From Pelargonium cotyledonis (taxonomy: Eukaryota > Streptophyta > Magnoliopsida > Geraniales > Geraniaceae): a stretch of 35,417 nt of DNA. The notes under the pieces were generated by a model. It was not told the origin of the DNA. It made no database searches and was given only the letters and a program-made list of their open reading frames with translations. Positions 22,231 through 33,676 of the stretch are shown in pieces; within the stretch, counting starts at the first letter, position 1; each line of letters begins with the position of its first letter. Location: positions 1 through 35,417 of the forward strand of contig JAYMTA010000195.1 of assembly GCA_036897625.1 (NCBI GenBank), written 5' to 3'. A program made the position numbers and the translations under genes.

Positions 22231-23049
22231 CAGTAGCGTTTGGAATTTAGGGTTTTGAATAAAAAGTATAGATAGTTGAGTGTGGCAGCGACTCTCTCGG
22301 TGGTTGATGGCAAGAAGGAGACGGTGGACTATTGGGTTCACTAGACGCGGTACAAACAGAGTAGCGAGAGTTGGTGCCGGTGCAGGGTTGAAGAGATGAG
22401 TCGAGACAAACCAAGGGTTGGGCTCGTCGGACGGGGTATAGACAAAGCAATGTGAGTTGGCGTCGGTGCAGGTTTGCGGAGAGGAGCCGAGACAAAGCGA
22501 GGGTCGGAGGTGGGCGTCGGGATAAAGAACAGCAACGGTGATCGGAGCGGAGGTTGGCAGCGCGTGACGGTTCAACGGCAGTACAACGGCGACTACAGTG
22601 AGGCAGCAAGAAGGCGTCGACGTTGAGGCTTGCTTTAGGAAAGACGAAGCGCAGCCATGGCGTCAGATGTTCGTATCTAATGACAATTTATGGGCTTAGG
22701 GGTCGTTGTCAATTAGGGCATGTGTGGGAGTGCAAGCCAAGTGGGTGTTGTTCTATGAGATATGGTTCTAAATTAGTTTTTCCGGGACTCGTGTTAGATC
22801 CGGAACGCCATGATTAGATTTGCTAATTTGAGTTTGGATTTTGGTTGTTGGTTTTCTTTTGTTATGCTTGATGCAATTGGTTGTTCTTAAGACTGATATT
22901 GTCTCCAAAGGGTTAGGAATCAGCGATGTATGGGGTAGGGCTTGCTTTGGTTTGTACGTGTATGTCTGATTTAGTTTTGACATGTTAGGGTATCTAATAT
23001 ATTCAATTTTTAAGTATTAATAAAAGTTCGTTTTCCCTCGTCAAAAAAA
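22230..23049 (+). mobile_element. Possible retroposon/LINE-related insertion ending in an A-tail
   Basis: A GC-rich 5' part (about 22230-22680) with a two-copy tandem repeat is followed by an AT-rich tail that ends with ataaaagttcgttttccctc, tc and a run of A (about 23019-23049). This resembles the 3' end of a reverse-transcribed plant element in plus orientation. Short open frames occur on both strands, but none matches a known protein. No target-site duplication was found, so an ordinary GC-rich intergenic island or degraded gene remains possible. Confidence 0.35.
22345..22521. repeat. Two-copy imperfect tandem repeat, unit about 86-90 bp
   Basis: Units 22345-22430 and 22431-22521 share the order ggtatagacaaa(g)-gtgagttgg-gtcggtgcagg-tttg-gag-gag(c/t)cgagacaaa-ag(g)gt-gg, with many substitutions. 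On the minus strand the units translate into open, Pro/Ser/Leu-rich, mutually similar segments in more than one frame. That reflects base composition rather than selection for a protein. Confidence 0.6.
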
Positions 23050-23399
23050 ATATAATCTCAAACTTTTGGAAGTTTATTATTTAAAAGTTCATAACCAAGT
23101 TGGATTAAAACACAAGAGTTGAGTGACCAAATTAGGTCGAAATACGAGGGTTGAGAGACTTTTAAGAGTCTTTTACCTTATAAATGAGAGAGATTTTACT
23201 GTTGCTGTGAATGAATTGTGTAATGACCAATATGTCCTGTAATTGGAAGTGGTGGGGCTCTTAAGTACAGTTGCAATTAGTGGAGGGAAAAGCCAACAGC
23301 ACATGATCCCAACCCAACCCAACCCACTATTTGGGCATTTTGCCCAAACCAAGACACTGTGAGCTAAGCTCATTTTCATCACTAAGCTCCCAAAACCAG

Positions 23400-24603
23400 G
23401 TCCCTCCTTGACTTGACCATCTTGGTGCCAGAGCTTCAAAACAAAAGGTCAGTGTCACTTTCTCTGCGATCCCTTTCTGAACAATACTGCTCCGTCTTGC
23501 CTGTTTCTTTGCTTGCTTTATTGCTAAATGCATTCTCTAGAAATGATCGGCGATTTGGGAAAAACTTCGCAGCTTTTCTGAGCCCGCAAGGCTGTGCATG
23601 TATCGCTGTTCTTGTTTCACTCTCAAATTGTGGACCTTTTGTTTATTGCATTTCTGGGTTTTTTGAATTACTTGTTTTTTAGGCTGTGTGGAGTTCAGGA
23701 GAGAGGAACTGTTGTTTCAGTTTCAAATGGCAATCTTAATTTCTTAAAACCAAAAGGGTATTTATTACTTGTGTTCTTAAGTGGGTATTTCAAGCTATCA
23801 TGATCAAACCATTCCATGTGGTTGAATCATAAAGTTTTGATTGGGACAAATACTTTCAATTCAAGCCATCTAAACCTGTTAATAAAAGCTTATTTTGTAG
23901 TGCCTGGAAGTAAATGATGGCAGGACTTTGTGGTGTGTTTGAGTGTAAAGTTGAAGTTGATTTTATCTAGGAAGCTTACTTTGTGGTGTTTGCTTGGTGA
24001 CAATCGGAATGGAGTTTTTTTTTCTTCTTCTTAATATGTTCGGATTTGGCAAGAACTACATAACGAATCAGTCATTTGTTTAATGGTCGTATGAAGGCTG
24101 CATTGTTATTGGCTTGTCTCTTGCTTAATATGGATTTCGGTTGGTGCTAAACCGAATTGTTGGAAGCATCATCATACATGCTCAATTTATTGTATCCTAT
24201 ATGTACTTATCAGTCGGGGCCTCGGGGGATTTACTGCCCAATAAGAAAAGATGATGGCATTTATGCTTTATCGTAGGAAGTATCTTTTATTTTTGTTCAC
24301 CTTGTAGGATTTCTTTTAAAGATTCTTGTGGAAACGTCTTTGAAGTGAAAAATAAAATACAAGGATATTTTTATTCCATCAACTGATACAGATTATTAAT
24401 CATGTTGTTTCCTGTATTTCTTGCTGTCAATTTCAGTATGCCAACAATTGCAGACTTGCAGTTCATTGCAGCTTGTTTTGGGGGTTCATGTATAACTCTG
24501 ATGCTTTCCATCTTTTGGCTGAATTCATTAGTCATTTGCAGTAGCTATAATTGAAATTACTGAGAAGTAGTAAACTAAGTTTTGAGATATTTAGAAGTAA
24601 AGG
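23400..24603 (+). other. Predicted 5' leader of the J-like/DUF3444 gene with a leader intron
   Basis: A good donor (AAAAG|gtcagt, intron from 23448) can pair with an acceptor at 24436 (caatttcag|T) or at 24541 (catttgcag|T), giving a leader intron of about 1 kb. The upstream acceptor keeps a 38-codon upstream ORF (ATG 24438, TGA 24554). The downstream acceptor removes its ATG. The transcription start is not visible, so the first exon limit is a guess. A long leader intron is common in plant housekeeping-type genes. Confidence 0.45.
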
Positions 24604-26790
24604 ATGAACCAAGTTGTGTTGGAGGCTCTTCGAGAGAAACGCGCCGCTGAAAAGATGATGACTAATGGTGATTATGTTTGTGCCAGAGATATGTTACGGA
24701 AAGCACAACAGCTTTGTCCTGAACTTGCCAATGTTCATTCGATGCTGGCTGTCTGTGATATACTATCTTCTGCCAATATCAAGATTCCAGGTTGTGGGGT
24801 TGATCACTACTGGGTTCTTCAGGTTACTCCCTCATCCACTTACTCTAATATTAGAAGTCGTTACCAGAAGCTTACAACATTGCTGCAACCTATACAGAAG
24901 AAGTTCCCTGGCACTGAATTGGCACTGTTGCTAATACAGGATGCGTTCTCAGTGCTTTCAGATGAAGGAAAACGCTCAGCATTCAATTTGAAACGGGGTG
25001 GAAGTTTGGAACAATATGGGTCTCTTGACGTTCAAGCATCTTATAGCCATAATATGTCAGGTAAAGAAACAGTAACTACAGCTTTGAGCTCTTTCCATTG
25101 CAAGGAGGCTTCGAGTCAAGATATGGATACTGATGTGCTTACAGAAAGGACTGCTTCAGTGAAACCTGATCTACTAGATTATGCTATGAGTGGCATACAA
25201 CATAAACGAAACCAGTTATTCGCTGATGTGGACTCCCAGGTTAACTTCAGTGCAGACAGAGATACTTCTGCAGAAAGTGCAATATCATCAACTCTGTCCC
25301 ATTCTAGCAGTTCAGAAACGAATTTGTCTTGGCCTTCAAAAAATGTGTTACAGAAAAGGTCAAATCAGGACTTTTACGACTTCGAGAAAAATAGAGATTC
25401 GGAGTATTTTGAGCCAGGTGAAATTTGGGCTGCGTGCTATAAAGCGAATTTGCATCATGGTTGTAAATATGCTCGAATCATTGTCAATTCAACACCAAGA
25501 GTTTCTGTTACATGGTTGAAACCAGTTCCTATTACCTGTGGTGAGAGACGATGGTGTGACAATGGCTTGCCCGTTGCTTGTGGGTCATTTCAATTGAATC
25601 CAGAGATGAGTGATGAGGTCAGTGGGACCACAGTTTTAGCATACAAATGCTCTTGGGTCCATGGTGTGACTGAGGAACAATACGAGATTTATCCCAAAAG
25701 TGGTGAAGTTTGGGCATTATACAAGAATTGGAACCTAGATGAATGGGCGTTTGATCCTGATTCTGTAAGAGCATGCAAATTCGAGTTGGTTGAAATTCTC
25801 TCCGATTTTTCGAAATATTTAGGTGCAGAAGGCGCATGGTTGGAAAAAGTGGATGGCTTCAAAAGCATATTCCAGAGGAAAACAATTGGTGGAAGTCCTG
25901 TCATTTGTCATATCCCCCCACAGAATGTGTACATATTTTCTCATTATCTGCCATCATATAGATTTGACGGTGGAGAGATGGACAAAGTTGTTGAAGGAAT
26001 GTTTGAGCTCGACCAGCGTGCCTTGCCAGATGATATATTTCAGAATGTTGGCCACAAAAATGCAGCAGAGGGCCATCCAGGTGGGTTTACTCCTTCAAGA
26101 GGGCTTCCTACTTTCAAGACAAGCTCAGAAACTGAACCGTTGATGCCAAGTTGGTCGCCAGATGATTTTGCTGTAGGTCAGGTATGGGCGGTGTATAGTG
26201 GAAAGGATCTTATGCCTCGCCAATACAGTCGTGTAGATAAAATAATATCAGAGAGTCAAGTATGTGCTACATTGTTGGAACCTCTAGTTATTGTTGACAA
26301 TGAGATTGACTGGAAGAGAAAAAACTTACCCATCGTTTGTGGATTATTTAAAGTCAGTGGAACCAGTGTCTGCCTTCAAATGTCACAGTTCTCCTATCTA
26401 GTCAAGTGCCAAGAGAGCTCAGATAAACCCGTCTATGCCATTTACCCGCTGAAAGGCGAAGTCTGGGCTATGTACAAGAACTGGAGTCACAAGTGGTTAC
26501 AGTCAGATCACGACCAATACCAATGCCAAGTCGTCCAAATACTGTCAGATTTCACAAAAGGAGATGTGATAACCATAGCCAAGCTGAAAGAGGCAAAGGG
26601 CTGCCTGACCTTCTTCCAGACACAAGAACATGAAGGTTTTACGTTGACTCATGCAGTTCCGAGATCTGAGGTTCTTGGCTTTTCTCATCGAATTCCTGCT
26701 TTTAGAGTTCCCGGGATTGGATCCTATGGTGTTCCAGAAAGCTCTTTGCATTTGGAGCCAAATGCTTTACCACCAAGGTATAGAAACTAG
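24604..26790 (+). CDS. J-like domain protein with two DUF3444 domains
   Basis: A single coding exon of 728 residues with start context aaaggATGaa. Order: N-terminal helical region about 1-60 typical of this family (AEKMMTNGDYVCARDMLRKA); J-like domain about 67-131 (HYWVLQV to SAFNLKR); low-complexity Ser-rich linker about 135-255; DUF3444 repeat 1 about 256-475; DUF3444 repeat 2 about 512-715. Both DUF3444 copies carry the hallmark GE(I/V)WA and YKNW blocks. The HPD tripeptide that lets J-proteins stimulate Hsp70 ATPase is replaced by QPI at 95-97, so Hsp70 co-chaperone activity by the usual mechanism is unlikely. The helices and the FPG and VLSD blocks remain. Known relatives in Arabidopsis are mostly uncharacterised, and I do not assign a cellular role. 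It is divergent from the AGD1-like gene and convergent with the mannosidase. Confidence 0.95.
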   Translation: MNQVVLEALREKRAAEKMMTNGDYVCARDMLRKAQQLCPELANVHSMLAVCDILSSANIKIPGCGVDHYWVLQVTPSSTYSNIRSRYQKLTTLLQPIQKKFPGTELALLLIQDAFSVLSDEGKRSAFNLKRGGSLEQYGSLDVQASYSHNMSGKETVTTALSSFHCKEASSQDMDTDVLTERTASVKPDLLDYAMSGIQHKRNQLFADVDSQVNFSADRDTSAESAISSTLSHSSSSETNLSWPSKNVLQKRSNQDFYDFEKNRDSEYFEPGEIWAACYKANLHHGCKYARIIVNSTPRVSVTWLKPVPITCGERRWCDNGLPVACGSFQLNPEMSDEVSGTTVLAYKCSWVHGVTEEQYEIYPKSGEVWALYKNWNLDEWAFDPDSVRACKFELVEILSDFSKYLGAEGAWLEKVDGFKSIFQRKTIGGSPVICHIPPQNVYIFSHYLPSYRFDGGEMDKVVEGMFELDQRALPDDIFQNVGHKNAAEGHPGGFTPSRGLPTFKTSSETEPLMPSWSPDDFAVGQVWAVYSGKDLMPRQYSRVDKIISESQVCATLLEPLVIVDNEIDWKRKNLPIVCGLFKVSGTSVCLQMSQFSYLVKCQESSDKPVYAIYPLKGEVWAMYKNWSHKWLQSDHDQYQCQVVQILSDFTKGDVITIAKLKEAKGCLTFFQTQEHEGFTLTHAVPRSEVLGFSHRIPAFRVPGIGSYGVPESSLHLEPNALPPRYRN

Positions 26791-27555
26791 AGTATTGTGT
26801 GCATCTGTCAACTGACATAGGACATAGTGTAAAAATTTATCTTGAACATACAGACATTAGAATAAGTGGTTCACTGTAGTTTGTCATGTTCCCAAGAAAC
26901 CGTATAATTGATTTGGCGTTCACTAGGCCGATCCCAAATACAATTTCTACATCGCTTGTATTTTATGCTACGCCTGATCGCATGGAATGGATATAAAGGT
27001 GGATTGGATTTTGAAATTCATGATATTTAATCAGTTTTTGATGACGAAAGATTGGATTCCGAAATTCACTGTTATTTTTTCATATAATCTTTGAATTGTC
27101 ACATTTTAGAAGCTCACTAAGTGCTACAAAAACTAAGAACAGTAAACTCAAGCAGCTGAACAAAAGACCTGTGACTCTGATTTGTTGAAACTGGACCATT
27201 CTAAAATATACTAAACCAAAAAATAGTAGTAAAGCTTCAGCTTCAGCTTGTTTCATTTTAAAATATACTCAAAGTTCGAGACTCATAAATTGAAGCCTGA
27301 ATTAACAGTTGGACTTGAACGACACTTGAGATAGTTTCTTAACACCTGAACAAGATGACAAACATAACTGGTGTGTCGATTTGACCAAGTCAAAACACAC
27401 AAATTACAAATAATAAATGAAGGTGTTCGAATACATAGAAGAGCAAGCAAGTCCCGACTCCTATATGAAAATCTTCAACACAAAACTGCACAAAACAAGT
27501 CTAGCCATGCCATGCTGCAACATTGTATACACATTCTCACTGCAGTTTCTTAATT
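26791..27555. other. Convergent intergenic region (two 3' UTRs)
   Basis: This 765 bp holds the 3' ends of the J-like gene (from the left) and the mannosidase (from the right). It is AT-rich with no gene. Candidate poly(A) signals are degenerate, so I do not place cleavage sites. Confidence 0.6.
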
Positions 27556-30500
27556 TTACTCGAAAGCTACAACGAATGTGCGAATTTCCATAGGAGCAAG
27601 ATCCACAACCAGCTTTGCTGGATCAACAGGTCCACCTCTGGACACTTGAGGTTCTTCAGAAGATCCTTCCACTTTCCACACTAGTCTCTTCTTCTCCATT
27701 TCTGCTCTTCCTTGATTTGCAGACAGACTCATCTCTGTCACCATGTTTATCTGAATTCATGCAAAAGCAAAAATACAATGAAATGGTAAGTGTTGGCAAG
27801 AACTGATTAAGGTGTCTTTTTGATAAACATATGGATCCTTTATATATACCTTCTTGTCTGTGAACAGCTTTTTCAGCTCTACACTTGCCATGAATGAAAG
27901 ATCTTTGTCCTCCCCAATCTTGCATTTCAATCACCAAACAAACAATGAGTCATGGATTTGGATTAATGATTGTTATAACAATGGTAAAAGAAAGTGAATA
28001 GCATTAGCAACCTCGTATAAGTGAGCCAACCGGAGAAGAACTGTCCTGTCTTCTAGCTCCTGAAGTACTCAACCAAAGAGAGAGTCATGGATATTTAGCA
28101 AATAGAAAGTATCAAAATGATTAGCATGTATATAGGAAGTCTAGTAAAGAACCAACCTGGAGGGTTATCAATGCTACATTATCAGGTAAGGTGTAGGAAG
28201 GATCGATCCCTGAAAAGGTTGATACGTGGGAACTCGCGGAGTAATCTCCATCCTGAAATAAAACCACCGGACACATACGAGCAACAAATTTACTTTTCTG
28301 TCACTCATAGCAGTAATGATTATGATCCAAGAATAATGTCAACCACCTGCTCGGTAAAGGCTAAGAGAAATGGAGAGTATATCTCCTGACCAAATGATCG
28401 ACGCCATTTAGCACCCTCTCCCAGCGGATCAATTCTGATGTAGTACTTCCCTACAATCTGTTAAAAATGTACATCACCTCAGAAAACCAAATACTATCCA
28501 GTGGAAACACAACATTGCATAGAGACTTGGCTCTTACAGTAAGTCCTGCACATTTATCAGGAATGCAGACTGTTTCATTTAGCGCCTCTCCAACGCCTCT
28601 TGCATCATCGTGGAGCAACCTCCTACACAATAACAAGGGACAATTGCTGTTATTACAAAGAAATAGTTCAAATAGAGGAACTTTACTTTGTGTTTATATA
28701 AGAAACCTATGGAGCATGATTTCCAGTTGTCCATCCACTATGCTGGATCCCCCCACAGCTCTGTCTACTAAGATTGATAGCTCGTTGCTCTCGTCCTTTA
28801 AGTAAATTCCAAGATTAATCTGAAACAATAAGAATTTAAACCTTGTAACGCGATGAATGGAGAAATTTCTAGTGGATTTGACCAAGTAACTGAACTTGAA
28901 AATGTTTCTTATATGTGCAAAAATGTAACAAATTTTGATGTTTTAATACTGAACATACCGGATAGTAATTTCCTGCAACGGGTTGGTTCACTTGCAGATT
29001 CCAATCTTGTCTGTAGTTTCGAATCTGCAAAACAATTGTTCTTATAAAAATATGTAGGATAAGACTTTTGAGTTCCATGGAAGTTGAGTACAAAACAAAC
29101 CCTTTCAATGAAATCTCTCCCATTAGAGTCTGAATAGAATGTTTTGTTGCTTTTCATATTTGTTGTAACCTTTGTCACAATCTCTTTGCCAATTCCATCA
29201 TCTATTGGTATAGGTCCAACCTGAAATTGAGAGTATTTGTTGGCATAAACAGCTCATTCCTAAAACCAGTAAGATTTAAGAATTACACTCAGAGAAAGAG
29301 AAATGTTGCACTCACAGTGAACTCAACTTCAGCATGATTTTTTCCCTTGTAAGCTCTAGTCACCTGAATGTGCATGAAATGGTTAAATTTCAAAGGTGTC
29401 TCAAATAAATATAAACCAGCACAAGATCTGTTTTTCTCATCATGTTTGTGACAAAAACAAAAACTCATCCTTCACGCGACAAGTTGAATTACCTGATATA
29501 TCCAAGGATTGATCCTCTGATGCACTTCATCCAATACTGGTCCTCGCAGAACCGTAAAAGGAACCTGAGATTTAGCAATGACAACTCCTGAATTGCTTGC
29601 TACAATTACATGTAAAATGCACAATGCTTGATAATGGAATAGTGGTTACCTGCCCTTTAGATGTGATTGGATACGTTCCATTTGGCCGGAAGATGTATGC
29701 TCCAGAAGCCTTAAAAAGACAAGTTGAATTGTTTCATTCACAGGGTTTGCATTAGAATCATTTGCCAAAAAGAGACTTTTAAAGAGATTTGCTAACCTGA
29801 AAATCTGGACCAACACTTCCATCATCTCCAGCATAAAATATATAGGAATGCTCTATATATTCATTCACCTGAATTTGCAAGTTGAAACACACATGAGACA
29901 CAGAGTTAAAAGCAGAGTATAGCAGCACATATGTAAGCATTTCAGCTAAACTAACTAGTTACTACAAAATGAAATAATAACAAAAACTTCTATGAATCAA
30001 AGAACCAAATGACATACCGAGCTTTGGTTGTTACGATATTCAATGAGTTTTCCTTCATTTGCAGAATAAATAAGTTTCAAATTTCCAGGTCCTACTTCTA
30101 TGATAGTATCATTTTGACTCTCGTCCGACTTGTACAGTATCTGTGAAGGAGTAGCTGCTGCACCTGTAACAGAACAAGATAGACCATACAAACATTAGTC
30201 TATACATTGGAAAATGTAAATCCCATAGGCCATAGTTCCTTTGGAAATCAAATAATGAACCTGTTTGTTTAGCACTTGAGATGGTGTAAGTGCTGAAACC
30301 AAGAGGTGGAAGAGTTGCTGAAAATGCAAGCCAATACTTAGGGGTCACACTTGGAGATTGCCCCAAATAGGCCATAGTATAGTAGTTCCTTATCTCCACA
30401 GAGGCATTAAGTAGAGGTAGAATCTGTGACTCAATTTCTTTCCCATTTGAATCCGAAACTGTGACATTCTCACTGATAACCTGTGACGGGATTGCTAATA

Positions 30501-33500
30501 TTAGATGATGCGATAAATGTTAACGATGAACTAGTTTTGATGAATATGTAACTTTCTTGAAAATGAAGCAGCACTGGAACTCTTCAGGTAATCAATTATG
30601 TCTATTGATTATAGCACAGAAAGGAAATACTCACTGGAATTCTTATAACATCTTCTCTTTTCCATCCCAGAGAATTATAGACAACAACAACCTAAAGACC
30701 TCAAGAAATTATGTATATCAAATACTATGCTATAAATATGTTCCTAATCATTGAAAGTGAAACGACGAAAAGGAAACAAAATGGTAGTCCACTATTCTGC
30801 TTACCAGGCTTTTTCCATTCGACAGATTAACTTCGGATGGAGGACAATAGCTTATATTCAACAGCGGACACTGGAATTGAAATAAATAAACATGAGCTAA
30901 AAGAGCAACAAATGCAAGAAATAATAGTTCAGCATATGAGAACAAGCTATGCTTCACTCTAGAATTAAAATTGTTTCACCAAATACCCAACAAAGTTGAT
31001 AGCATATACATAACTTTTAATAACAATTATAATGTATTTACATAATCGCAAAGCCAATAAAAATTAGGGGTAATCATGATTTGCCTGCTGAAAATTGGTG
31101 TTTGGACTCCCACAACCAGTTTTGGATGATGACTCTGTCAGGCATGCAAGTGATGTTGCAACTACCTTCGCAGCCTGCAAAAAGACATTGAATTAGAGCA
31201 ATCTGAGGCTAAACATAATCAAAGTGAGCATTAGAAATCATATCCATACCTCTGTGTAGCCAATTGCCAGTCGTTTTGCGTAATCATTAGCTACATGTTG
31301 CTTCTCAGTACCAGTAACTGCATCATGATGTTGTGCAATTGCTAAAGCATCAGCCAATGAGTCTGTAGTAGGGCCTGTTTCACTCCGTCCCTGAAAGAAC
31401 TCCAATTGTCGTGCAGCCTGTTCATAAACGAAGACTCGTGAGCATGTATAGTTACAAAATTCTGCTGCCGTGACTTCAAGAAAACCCACACACATCAATC
31501 TTACCAAATAGTAGCCACTCAACATTCTAACATATTGCTTAATGGCTGGTCTACTTGTAAAATATCCAGTCCAGTAAGCATTAGGACCATCTGCATATCT
31601 GGTTGATGCACACAAAAGTTGCACAATCAGAAAAACTAAAGAAAACTACTATGTCTAATCAAACAAGACCTTTAAGAAACTTAAGCTCACGGAAAAAAGT
31701 CTTCGGTCTTGATTGGCCAGGACTCATTTGCTGCATATTTTGCATCAGTGTAAATTGACGGGGTTGAGTACAAGGCATTGACACGCCCATCCTACAATAA
31801 TTCCAACCCAGCACCTTCCATTAACAAGCAAAACTAGCTACAAAAGTGCTGCAAAACACTTGAAACATGTAATAAAGAAAGGCATGTATTATATTGAATT
31901 GGATGAAAACTTACTTGATTGACATAATTGATGAACTTGTCCAATTGCCGGAACCATGTTTGCGCATATTGATATTGAAAATCTGTCCCCATTGTCCACA
32001 TGACATGATTCGTGCGAGTAATGTTGGCCTGAAAAAGATAAGATAAAGAATCAATCTGATAAGCAGTTCTCTGCCTGAAAGTTTTAGATTGCTTTACAGA
32101 CTATGTATACTGAAGCTGAACCAGAAGAGCTGTTTCTTACTTGTGATATTGCAGCAGCTACGAACTCATTGACTCGCTCAGCGACATTGTAGTCAAACAA
32201 ATTAGTATCATCCTTCAAAGAAAATCAAAACCAATGGATAAGTTAATAAATCCACTAATAAATCTTCAAGATTGTGTGAACAATAATAGAAACAAGATTT
32301 ACCTGGATAAGAGGGGATTCGTCGTCAACTTCAAAGTAAAAATTACTAGGAGGTTCATAATTTTCAGGGAATGCACCAGCAAATATCTGCAAGAAACGAA
32401 ACTAAGAATCTTAACAAACAACGCATAAGAAACAACTACTTCTTTTCAAGTATACATTGTCATAACAAAGGAAAAAAGAGAGCAAATTTGAATCACTCTC
32501 ACCCGGGCAGACGATCCAAGACTTTTAGAGCCTTGCCAAACAACCTCAAGAGTCTTGTCATCTTTTCGTTTAGCCCTATCTTGGTAATCGATTCGCCCAA
32601 AGAAAAAAGAATCAAACCCAACCTACACCCACAAATGGCAAGTCTCAAGTACTGAGGATATAAACATGCTGCTTCAAACACAGATGCATATGCTATTGAG
32701 GGGCTTTTACAAATGTTGATAATCACAATATACTCAAAACAAAATCACATACTATCACTTCCACACATTGATGATGCCAAAAGCACGAAAAAGATCTATA
32801 TACCTCTGCTCCCAACAGGTAAGCCTGCACTGCAGAATGCCCAAAGGGATCAATTTGCCAACCAATTCTTGGAGTCACGTTGAACTCTTCTTTTATAAAC
32901 CGATGCCCGAGAGTTGTCTGATCAATCATGTCAATGTAATGCGTAGCAGCTTCGTCGTGCATGCACATACCCCCATTTCTGCAGACCAGAAAAACACAGA
33001 AACCCCCAAATTAAGCGAAAGAGAATCATTGAATCCATGAACATGCTTTTCTTGACAACCTAGGAAACTATATTCATACATGAGCTCTAGTTGACCGGAG
33101 CTGACGAGCTGCTTAACTATATTCTGGACAACTTCACTTTGTTCACTCCACCAACGTTGGAAAAATGCCTGTATAATTCAGCCAAATTAGACACATAAAT
33201 TCACAATTTAATTCAATTTTGAAACATTTGAACACATAACAATGCAAATCCAATCATTGCCTGCTCAACATAGATGAATTTGCGGTTCTTATCAGCCAAC
33301 AATGCCGGAACCAGAGAATCAAGCACATTTTGCACACAAGCACCCTATACCAACAACATTAACATAACCAAATTAAGGTCAAATGATACACTAAACCAAC
33401 TTAAAAATGGAAACTTTAAGATTTAGACAGAGACCTGAATGGTATTGTTGGAGCCAACATAGTACTGATCAACAGTTTTCAACCAACCCACATCGTCGTG

Positions 33501-33632
33501 CGTGTGAGGAACCAAGTGAACATTGATCTTCCCAGGAACAGTACCAGCTGTAGTATTGTACACCATGAACTTGGACTCGGCACAAGCTAAAATGCTCAAG
33601 AACAGAACCCAGAAACACACTGAAACCGCCAT
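27556..33632 (-). CDS. GH38 alpha-mannosidase, lysosomal/vacuolar or apoplastic type
   Basis: Hydrolyses alpha-linked mannose on N-glycans. 29 exons, minus strand: 33632-33435, 33344-33261, 33168-33080, 32978-32804, 32622-32503, 32386-32303, 32212-32141, 32028-31915, 31791-31691, 31598-31505, 31417-31250, 31174-31085, 30870-30805, 30691-30635, 30480-30261, 30163-30018, 29868-29797, 29709-29650, 29564-29493, 29363-29316, 29220-29101, 29024-28959, 28819-28707, 28622-28538, 28457-28347, 28252-28157, 28059-28012, 27918-27850, 27750-27556. Total 3033 nt, 1010 residues, close to the plant family length of about 1020. Signal peptide about 1-19 ([19 protein letters not shown]). The catalytic domain has HTHDDVGW at 43-50 (zinc ligands His45 and Asp47), nucleophile Asp167 in QIDPFGHS, and HHDAVTGT at 407-414 with the remaining zinc-ligand His. 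The C-terminal beta domains follow. No broken residues seen. Introns 2 and 12 require GC-AG splicing (CAG|gcaatg, CAG|gcaaat). Confidence 0.96.
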
Positions 33633-33667
33633 GGATGATTATGGTTGCTGCAAGGTGAGAGCTTGAT

Positions 33668-33676
33668 TTTATATAC
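33668..33676 (-). promoter_or_regulatory. Candidate TATA box of the mannosidase gene
   Basis: TATATAAAA on the minus strand lies about 36-44 nt above the ATG at 33632. Transcription starting about 30 nt downstream would give a very short leader, so either that is real or a TATA further upstream is used. If this box is used, the open frame on the minus strand at 33805-33596, which overlaps the start codon, would not be in the leader. Confidence 0.35.

Noticed and set aside
22222-22609. Overlapping open frames of 117-120 codons on the minus strand rich in Pro, Ser, Leu and Arg
   Set aside because: Two frames are open across the same GC-rich tandem repeat, and neither has a known domain. This is the expected effect of GC-rich repeated DNA, not evidence of a gene.
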